Positions 21,678-31,500 of a stretch of 32,468 nucleotides of DNA are shown here, piece by piece. The DNA comes from Planctomycetota bacterium (GTDB taxonomy: Bacteria; Planctomycetota; MHYJ01; JACPTZ01). The stretch lies in the NCBI GenBank assembly GCA_016192525.1, contig JACPTZ010000153.1, forward strand, positions 1-32,468. Direction: 5' to 3'. A program made the position numbers and the translations under genes. Below the pieces are notes generated by a model. That model searched no databases. It was given only the letters and a program-made list of their open reading frames with translations, and was not told the origin of the DNA. Every line of letters begins with the position of its first letter. Within the stretch, counting starts at the first letter, position 1.

Positions 21678-21814
21678 TGTCATCCCGAGGAGGCCGCCCC
21701 CGCAGCACGTGCTGCGGGGCCAACGAGGAATCTTGCCTGCAAGTCGCTCTTACTGGAAGCACGGGGATGTTCGCACAAGATTCCTTGGAAAGCACGGGCT
21801 GGAAAGCCTGTGCT
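21678..21814. repeat. Composite palindromic repeat region
   Basis: It contains a partial TGTCATCC-type end at 21679-21686, a perfect 22-bp palindrome (CCCCGCAGCAC/GTGCTGCGGGG, 21698-21719), an inverted pair AGGAATCTTG (21726-21735) / CAAGATTCCT (21776-21785), and a hairpin AGCACGGGCT (21791-21800) / AGCCTGTGCT (21805-21814) with one mismatch. The last resembles the GCACAGGCT...AGCCTGTGC repeats that I associate with planctomycete genomes. Several repeat families appear to have inserted next to one another. Confidence 0.6.
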
Positions 21815-21897
21815 ACCGACTTCCTTCCAAGTCCCTCGTTTTCAGACACAGCCTGGCCCGGACTACTCACGAACGGGAGGTGCGTCCCCCCGAAAAA

Positions 21898-22019
21898 CCG
21901 TCCGCCCTGAGCGAGCCGGCCTCCGCCCGGCCGGCGAGTCGAAGGGCCGGACTCCAACACCGTGTCGCCCCTCGACTCGGCGGTCGAAAACAACCGACCG
22001 CCTCGCTCAGGGCGGACGG
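21898..22019. mobile_element. MITE-like inverted-repeat element, 122 bp
   Basis: Perfect 18-bp terminal inverted repeats: CCGTCCGCCCTGAGCGAG at 21898-21915 and CTCGCTCAGGGCGGACGG at 22002-22019. An internal GGCCGG palindrome and a CGGTCG/CGACCG pair lie between. It has no coding content or transposase. Its structure is like that of the 20208-20342 element, but the terminal sequence is different, so it belongs to another family. Confidence 0.65.
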
Positions 22020-22117
22020 CTTGACCTGCCGGGCGTTTGGCGCGAAGGCGCCGCGCTTTCATGAGCAATCCGGGCTAGTGATCCGTCAACGCTCATTCAG
22101 CGAGTGGCCTTTCGCTT

Positions 22118-22219
22118 TTTCCCTCCCCCCGCAGGGGGAGGGTAGGGAGGGGGGCGCACGCCTGCACGCGGAAGGGCCGCGCCCCTCCCCCTACCCCCTC
22201 CCCTCCGGGGAGGGGGAAA
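22118..22219. repeat. G/C-tract inverted repeat (GGGGGAGGG family)
   Basis: TTTCCCTCCCCCCGC followed by AGGGGGAGGG and GGGAGGGGGGCGC faces GCGCCCCTCCCCCTACC, then CTCCCCTCCGGGGAGG and GGGGGAAA. The two halves form a long imperfect inverted repeat of purine and pyrimidine tracts around a short centre near 22165. It is a common kind of dispersed non-coding repeat in GC-rich bacteria. It is not coding in any frame I would support. Confidence 0.6.
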
Positions 22220-22332
22220 CAACAACGGCAAAGCACCCGCACGATTAGTGTTGACGAGTCACTTGTACCGCAGCGCCTCCTCCCCCTCGATTCACGCCTC
22301 CCAGCGTCAGTGGCACCTCTCTTTCCCCCATT

Positions 22333-22361
22333 TTGCAACGTGTCTGTAAACTGCTTATTAC
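22333..22361 (+). promoter_or_regulatory. Possible promoter of the second giant gene
   Basis: TTGCAA (22333-22338) and TATTAC (22356-22361), each 4 of 6 consensus, are 17 nt apart in the AT-richest stretch of the window (22320-22490). This would give a leader of over 200 nt before GTG 22589. Another AT-rich TATAAATAT lies at 22470-22478 without a good -35 box. Apart from these, 22220-22588 holds no plus-strand gene that I can support. Confidence 0.3.
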
Positions 22362-22588
22362 TAACACTTTGAGCCTCATTCAAACATGAGTGTCCCGTGG
22401 CGGCCCATCCGAGGCACCATGCGGCGTCGCCAGTTAATCCATCGAAAAGCCAGATCGTAAGACATTGTGTATAAATATCTTGTGCTGACATGGCGCGACG
22501 AAGTGAGTTGGTTCTGGCTCGCTCTTTGCTTCATTCCACGAAACACCGCAGCTTAGTCGATTCCCTGCGGGATGAGGGAACCTTCTCC

Positions 22589-25500
22589 GTGACTATCCGA
22601 TTCGCCCCTCGCACGACCGGGCTCCTTCTCGCCAGCCTCCTTCTGGCCCCGGAGCTCCTGCAGGCCCAGAACGGCTTCATGGACCGCAACACCGGGGCCC
22701 CCCCTCCGGAGTACGCCTCCCAAGGCCAGACCGACGTGTTCCTGGCCTCATTCAAGATCGGCAACGCGAGCGGCACCACCACCAGCGTCACCTCCATCAC
22801 GTTCACGAATGCCGGCACCCTCCCAATGACCTCGGTCTCGAACTGGAGGCTGTTCAATTCCGCGACGCGACCGATCATCGGCGCTGCCACTGCCCTCGGA
22901 ACAGTCTCGACGACGGCAACTACCGTGACCTTCAGCTCCATCGCCGGGGCGTCCACGGGGACCAACTCGAACAACGGCATCAAATTCTGGGTCTACGGCG
23001 ACATCGCCACCGGGGCGACGATCGGGCAGACGCTCAAGCTCTCCCTCAACGCCAACACGGACGTCACCTACAGTCCCGTGCTCGCCTCCAACGGCAGCCG
23101 CGCCACGCCGGTGAGGGCCGGGATCGATACCGGGATCTTCGACCAGTCCACGACGACGATCCTCAAGAGCGGCAGCCCCGCCACCGGATTCGCCCACATC
23201 GTCTACGAGCGGGACAACCCGCCCGAGATCGCCCTGATCCCCGGCGAGGCGCGCGTCCGGCTCGGCTCCTTCCGCTGCTACGCCGATGCGGGGAACGCCA
23301 CCCTGTCGAGCGTGACCTTCTCGAATACCGCCGTCTCGCTCCTCGCCGACACCAACATCACCCGCGTCCGGCTCTACACCGACGACAACGCCGGCCCCGA
23401 AGACGGCGCCACGCTTATCGGCGCCGGGTCCTTCAGCGGTGACGTGATCACCTTCAGCGGGCTCTCCACGACCTTCACGACCACCCCCTCGTGGCTTCAC
23501 GTGCAGGCGGACATCTCCCCGAGCGCCCCCGTCGGCCAGTCCTTCAAACTGGACATCCTGGCGGCCGGCGACGTGACCTTCAGCGCCGGGACGAGCGGGC
23601 TCGACGCCGCCACAACGCCGGCCACGACGGGCGCACCGGTCTGCAGGGTCGCCACCTTCAAGCGCGTCATCGCGGCCGGCGGGGGCGACTACACCACGCT
23701 GGGGGCGGCCATCACCGCGATCCCGGCGGTCCTGACTTCTCCGTGGGTCATCGAGGTCCAGGACGGCGCCACCTACTCCGAGAACGTGACGATCTCCGGG
23801 AAGACCGCCTCGGCGCAGAACCCCATCTGGCTCCGCGCGGGTCTCGGATATGCGCCGAAGATCGCGTCGAACCCGACCACGGCCAACAACACGCTCCTCG
23901 TCAGCGGCGTCACCGACGTGAAGGTGTCCGGCTTTGACATCAGCGGCTCCACCGGAACCACGGGCACCTACGGCGTCGTCGCGGCCATTGCCTCCTCCCA
24001 CCGGGTCGTGTTCGAACGCCTTTACGTGCACAACGGGGCGAGCGGGATCCGGGTGGACACGACCAACGACTGGACGATCCGGAACTGCGTGATCTCGAAG
24101 ATCTTCGTCGGAACGAACGCCTACACGAGCATCGTCGCGAACTCCGCCTCGCGGGGCCGCTACTACAACAATACCTGGGTGCACGATGGAGAGGGTACGA
24201 CGGCGGTGTTCCTGGCGACCGAGGCCCACGGCTTCTACAACTCCCTCAGTTCGGACGTGACGGTCCGCAACTCCCTCTTCCGGTTCAGGCCCTACACCAA
24301 GAGCGGCGGGGGCGTCACCTATGTCGCTTTCTACCTTTCCGGCGGCGCGGCGAGCGACGGCTTTTCATCCGACTTCAACTACGTTTACAACGTGAACAAC
24401 GCCAGCGCGATCGCTCAACACATCTACTGGGGGAGAATTGCTACATACTCGTCGACCTCCGCCCTCTGGTTGCAGTACACGGGGGACGAGAAGTACAGTG
24501 TCACCGGATTCGAACTGATCAGCGCCTTCGTCGATCCCGCGAACGGCGACTACCATCTCAAGTCGACCTCGGGACACTGGGCCTCCGCCGGCTTCGTTAC
24601 GGATGGCACGGACGGCGAAGGGTCGATCGCCCGGCAGACGGCGGCGTCGCCGACGATGGATGTGAGCTCGTCGGACCCGCCGCATGCGGGCGACTATTTC
24701 CTGGCGCCGTACAACTACTATCACCGGCAGCAGCCCTCGAACGGGGTGATCGCGCTGCGGGCCTCCACGACGACCACGGCCAGCGTCAGCGCCGGCGCGA
24801 CGACGATTTCCGTCGCTGACACCGCCAAGTTCAGCATCGGCACCGGGACCGGGAGGGGGGTCATCGAAGGAGACGACTTCTCCTACACCGGCACCAGCGT
24901 AGCCTCCGGGCCTGGAAACCTGACCGGGGTCGCCGGTGTCTCGGTGGCTCACCCCACGATCGGGACCCAGATCGTCTCGGACGGCCGCGGCCCCGAACTG
25001 GGGGCCTTCGGGAACTGCGAGCAGGCCTCCCTCGCCGGCGGGTCATACGGCGGGACGAAGGTGTGGAATGGCTCCATCGACACCAACTGGGACACCGCCG
25101 GGAACTGGACCCCGAGCGGCGCCCCCGGGTCGTCCGACACGGTCTTTATCCCGAGTGCCGGCTCTGCCCCCACCCTGTCCTCGGCCTTGCCTCAAATCAG
25201 GACCCTCGGCATCAGCGGTCACACCCTCACGATCTCGTCCAGCGTCGCCCCCCCGTTCATCACGGGGGCATTCGAATACCAGTTGTTCATGCCGTGGCGG
25301 ACGTCCAGGGTGATCATGGGGAGCGTCACCGTGGTCACAGGGGTGCTCGCGATGCCCTCCGGCGCGATCGACTTTGGCGGCGATCTCCGAACCTATCCCA
25401 CCACCCCGGGCGCCCTTAATCTCACCGGCGGGAGCATCAGCTTCTCCGGTACGGTTCGCCAGTCCATCGATCTCGGCGCCGCCGAGTCCTTCAACACCCT

Positions 25501-28500
25501 CACCTTCCTCGCCGCCACGCCCGCGGCGGAGACCTGGAGCTCCTTCGCCGTCAAGGGGAACTTCAGCCTCGCCCGCTCCCTCCTCCAGTCGAACAGCGCC
25601 AAGGTGACGCTCGACGGCACCGGCCCTCAGGCCCTGAACGTCAACGCCGCCGGGGTGTCCTTCGGCGGCGACCTGATCGTGAACCAGACCCCGGCGTCCA
25701 CCGTCACCGTTGGAGGGTCAAACCCCGGCATCACCGTGGGAGGGACGCTGACCGTGACCAGCGGGACGCTCACGCTCTCCGGCGCCAACTCGAGCTTCAA
25801 TGTGACTCTCGACGGCGGGACGATCAATCAGTCGAGCGGCACCGCGAGCTTCGGAGGCACGGTCACCGCCTCCTCTGGCGCGCTCCAGAATACCGGGGCC
25901 ACCTGGACCTTCGGTGGGGGCAGCACTCTCACCCTGAGCGGCGGCACTGTGGTGGCGACGGGCGGAACGACGAACCTGAATGGGACTGTGGGCGCCTCGA
26001 CGGGCATCCTCCGCTGCTCCGGAGGGGGGATGAACGTCGCGAACGCCCTGACGGTTTCGGGGGCGTTGCTCGATGTTACGGGAGGCACCCTCACTCTCTC
26101 CAATGGCCTCACCGTTTCGAGCGGAGCCTTCAGCGCCTCCACCGGGACGGTCAACTTCAACAGCGGCTTCGGCCTCACGATCGGGAGCGCCGGCGTCTGG
26201 ACGGCGGGTTCGGCGGGGGCGCCGACCTTCACGCGGTCCGATGCCACCACCTACAGCATTCTCTGCCAAGGGACAGCGAGCATCAGCGCGCTCAACCTGC
26301 AGAACCTGAACGGGACCGGCCTCAAGTTCGGGACAAACACCATCGCCGGAGATTCGGACACCGTGGCCGCCACGATCACGAGCGGCTACAACGCGAGAAT
26401 CGACGGCGGGTCGTCATACTGGATCACCTTCGAGAACGCCACCGGGGCGAGCGGGCAGAGGAACGGCGCAGGGAGCGACGGCGAGGTGTGGGACGTCGAT
26501 CCGTTCGACAGCGATTTCCCCGCTCTCCCGGGGTCCGCTGCGCCTGTGAGTACGGGCCAGATCCGCTGGGTCTACTACCGCTGGAAGTGGCTGGGAGAGG
26601 TGAACACCAGTTGGGGCGACACTTCGGGGACGCCTCTCGCCGCCAACTGGGAGAAGGACGGCATACGGGCGTCCTCCATGCCCTTCTTCCCGGATACCTC
26701 CACGGATGACGTCTACATCGTGCTCGGGGTGCCTCCCAGTTTCAGGAACTGCAATATCGACGGGGTCGGCGTTACCCGCACCGTGCGAAGCCTCACTCAG
26801 GCGAGCGGGACGTTCAGCATCCCCGCCACGAACAACCTGATCGTCTACGGCGATTTCTACAAGTCGAGTGCCGGCACCTTCGGTCCGGCCCCGGGCGTGG
26901 AACTGCGATTCCCCACCTCGACCGACCAGAGGCTGACGGTCGTCGGCGGAGGCTCCTACAACTTCGGCCTCCGCGTATGGAAGACGGGGGGGACGCTCAC
27001 CCTCGGTTCCTCCCTCTCGACCGTCGGCGTGTTCGACATGACGGGCGGCGCGTTCGATATCGGCGGCAACACCCTCACGGTGAACAACACGCTCACGGTG
27101 GCGAACGGCGCCACACTCAAAATGCTCTCCGCCGGGGGGGTCCTGAAGGAGGACGCCACCTATTCAGGCGACTACACGATCGCCGGGGCGCTCTCCATGG
27201 GGAGCAACGCCCGGGTCGATCTGAGCGCCAGTTCCGGGGACCTCACACTGAGCGGGACGGGCGCGCTCTCGATGACCGGCACGAGCATGCTCACCGGGGG
27301 GACGGGAACCACGGCCCTCAACGGGACGGTCACGCTCACCGGTTCTGTCACGATTCGGGTTCCGGCCGCGGCGTGGCTCACGTTCTCCGGCGCGTTCACC
27401 GCGACCGCCGCGTCCGGGAGCCCGACGCTCACGACGGTCTCGGGGCGGATGAACAACCTCGCCTTCAACACCGGGGCGAGCCTGAACGTGAACGGCCTGA
27501 ACGTCTCGGCGCACCCGACGGGGGGGATGTCGATCGCGAGCGGGTGCACCCTCACCCGGTTCGACGACGTGGCCTTCACGAACGCGGCCAACGGCGGGAG
27601 CCATCTGGCCATCACCGGCGGTTCCTACACCCTCACCGCCAGCGGCTGCTCCTTCGATTCCACCTTCGGCGGAATCGGGTACAACGTGGATGCCTCCTCC
27701 ATGGCGGGCGGCACCATCACCTTCAGCCAGCCGCAGGGGGCCGGGGCCGGCGAGACGTACGACAACGATCCCGCGGAGCCAGGCGGGAATCGCATCCTGT
27801 TCGCGCGGACCCTAAGGTGGGTGGGGAACTGGCGATACCGGATCGAGATCGGGAGCGAACTGACCATCAGCGAGACCGTGGGTGAGACCATCTGCGTGCA
27901 GTTCGACCCCAAGACGACGCCCACTGCGGCCGCGCTCCTCGGCGGGACGGAGGCAGTGACGGGCGCCGATGACCTCCGGGTCGTCTATTATGACGACAGC
28001 GCCGCCCCGGGGTATCAGTACACGGAACTGGCCCGTCAGGTTGTCGGCGATCATACGACCTTCACCAGCAGCATCATGCTCCAGATCTACTTCGCGATGC
28101 CCGTCAGCTTCGCCGTCGGGGACCGGGTGTGGCTCTACTACGGAAATGCAGCCCCGAGCCCGGCCCCCACCGCCTCGCTCCTGACCCAGAGGTTCAAGGA
28201 CGACTTCGAGGATGGCACCCTGAATGCCTGGAATGCCGGGTCCACCAAGGCGACGAACTCGACACTGGCGAACTGGCAGCGTACGCGGGGGCTCGCGCTG
28301 GACGACTCGGCCGGCGGTGACGGCCTTATCGTCAAGTCGACCACGGGCGTACCGGAGATCGTCGAAGCGGCCATTCAGGGGACGGCGAAGGCGACGTCGA
28401 TGCGTTTCGAATTGACCGACACGAACGAGAGCGGAGGCATCGCTCTCACCGCCACGAACGTCATGTACCTGAACGGCAGCGGCATCTATGTCGATTTCTC

Positions 28501-31500
28501 ACCCGTCGTCCCCTATGCGGCCGCCACCTGGTACCATGTGCGGCTGGTCTTCCACGCCCCCAACCAGTACGACATCTACGTCGACGGTAACCTCGTCCGC
28601 TCCAACAGCGCGACATTCGCGGGCGCGTTCACCCCCCAGATCACTTTTGGAAATACGGGGGGGGCCACCCCGGATCTCTACGCGGACAATGTCACCGCCT
28701 GGTCGGGTTCCATCGCGGCGGTCCTGAACGTCTTTGGAACCGAGGGGGGAGTGGTCGGGACGACCACCAGCGAGTGGGAAGACCCCTTCAACTGGACGGA
28801 TGGCGCCACTCCGGCCGGGCTCGGTCCCCCGACCTCGAGCGACGATGCTGTGATCGACGGCGGCTACACGTACGCGCCGCTGCTCGCCGACCTCACCAAC
28901 CACTTCTGCCTGGGCCTCGACATCGGCCGCACCTCCATCAGCCTCCTCAACTTCAATGGAGGCGGATCGATCGTGGCCGGGGGGAACGTGACCATCGGCC
29001 CGTTCGGCACCGTCGACGCGACCGGCGACAACGGGGACCTCAGCGTCGGCGGCGATTACGCGAACAACGGCACGTTTACCCCGGGATCCACAACCCTTGC
29101 GATGGACGGGAGCCACTTCCAGGCCCTGAACGGCGGATCGGCGGCGCAGCGGACCGTCTTCCACTTCCGCGTCAACAACACCGGCGTCGCCGGGAACAAC
29201 ACCGCCACGGCCCTCGGCGGGTTTGACATCAACGGAAACCTCCTCATCCTCGCGGGGAAGTTCGACCCGGGTTCGTTCACGCACACCGTCGGCGGGGACT
29301 GGGACGATTCCGGCGGCTCGTTCACGCCCACGGCGGGGACGATCGAACTGGACGGCGGCGTGGCCCGCACCCTCATGACGATCGCCGCCAACAATTTCTG
29401 GAACCTGACCCTTGCGTCCAGCACGCCCATTTCCTTCGCCCCCGGCTCCGATCTCACGCTGGACGTCGACGGAGACCTTGTCGTGGCTTCGATGTCGGCC
29501 CTCGACATGTGGGACGGGACGAACCCGGCGGTCCTCGACGTGGAGGGCAACCTCAGCCTGGGCGCCGGAGGCTCGCTGAACCCGCGCACGAGCACCGCGC
29601 ACGACGTGGGGGGAGACTGGTTCGACTTCGACGGGACCTTCACGCCGACCGCCGGCACGATCACCCTCAGCTCATCCGGAAGCAGCACGATCTCGGTTGG
29701 TTCCACCAACAACTTCTTCAATCTCACGGTCTCCAACCCGGGAACGACCTCCTTCGCGGCCGGTTCCGATCTCACGCTGGACGTGAACGGGCTCCTGGTG
29801 GTCGATGCCGGAACGCTTGACATGACCGACGGCACGTCGGACGTGGCTTTCGACGTGGCCGTGGACCTGTATATCTCGAGCGGCGGGACCCTCAACCCGC
29901 GCGGGAGCACCGCCCACAACGTGGCCGGGAACTGGGACGACTCGGGCGGGGCCTTCACGCCGACCGCAGGGACAGTCACCCTCTCGGATGCGGACGGGAG
30001 CACGATCAAGTCCGCCGCTGCGAACAACTTCTTCAATCTCACGGTCTCGAATGCCGGGACGACGCTGTTCGATCCCGCCACCGATCCGGTCCTGGATGTG
30101 AATGGCTCGCTGGCCGTCAGCGGGGGAACGCTCGACATGAAGGCCGGGGGGACCGACGTGTCGCTCGACGTCGAGGGAAACCTGACACTCTCGGGTGCTG
30201 GGATTCTGGATCCGCGCGGAAGCACCACTCACGACGTGGCCGGGAACTGGGACGCCTTCACGCCGATCGCCGGGCGGATCACGCTTTCGGATGCGGACGG
30301 GAGCACGATCGATGTCGCCTCCGGCAACAACTTCTTCGATCTGACCGTCTCGAACGCCGGAACGACCTCTTTCGCGACGGGGTCGGATCTCGTCTTGGAC
30401 GTGAATGGGGACTTGCTCGTCTCCGGCGGCACGCTCGACATGCAGGACGGGGCCGCCGCGGCGGTGGCGCTGGACGTGGAGGGGAATCTGACGCTTTCGG
30501 GCGGGGTGACGACGATCCTCGATCCGCGGGCCTCGACGGCCCATGATGTCGCCGGGAACTGGGACGATTCCGGCGGCACGTTCCAGCAAGCCGCCGGGAA
30601 GATCACGCTGAGCGACACCGACGGGAGCACGATCAAGGTCGCCGCCGCGAACTACTTCAATGGCCTTACCATCGACAATACCGGCACCACCTCGATGGAC
30701 GCCGCCACGCCGGACGGGATCGACGTCCGCGGGAACTTCACCGTTCAGGGCGGGACCTTCGAGTTCGGTGACGACAGCCACGCGATCGGGGACGCCGCCG
30801 CCGACCTGTTCCTCATCAGCAGTCTCGGCATCGTGGAGATGGGGACCTCCACCGTGACGTGCCTGGCCGACATCGATGTGATCGGGACGGGCGTTCCCGA
30901 ACTCCGTTTCACCGCGGGGGCCGCGACGCTGAAGATGGGCCCGAGCCAGCTCCTGAGGGTGGGGAATGGGTTCGCCGCTTGGGCCGGGAAGCTCGTCTGT
31001 TCCGGGGCGGGGACCGTCTCCACGATCACCACCAGCGGGTTCGTCGGCGTGAACCTCTGGGGGCTGACGGTCACCAATTTCTCGACGCTCAGCGTCAACA
31101 AGGCCGGCACTGCGGGCGACCGGCTCCGGATTCTCTCTCACTCCCCAGGCGGCGTCCAGATCGACAGCGGCGCGATCCTGAACAACGGCACGGCCGGCGA
31201 AGCGAAGGGAATCGCCTTCGACAACATGGTGAACAGCGGCACGGACGACACCTACCTCGTCTTCAACTCCACCGGGGCCGAGAACTTCATCCTGCGCAAT
31301 TGCTCGTTCGATGCCGCGGCGTGCGACCACAATGTCTCCGTCGCGGTCGCCTTCTTCGGGACGGTCCGGATGTACGGGACGACGGGGACCAAGGGGACTG
31401 AGGCCTTCGAGGACGATCCGGTCGGGACCGGTGTGACGACCCCGGGCCGGATCCTGTGGCCGGTGACCTTGTCCGGCGTCGTGCGTCAGGTCGATGAGAC

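Noticed and set aside
21010-22068. A 352-residue minus-strand reading that extends the 111-residue gene upstream
   Set aside because: The extension runs through the 45-residue gene region and the palindromic repeats, and the ATG at 21345 has its own good Shine-Dalgarno site.
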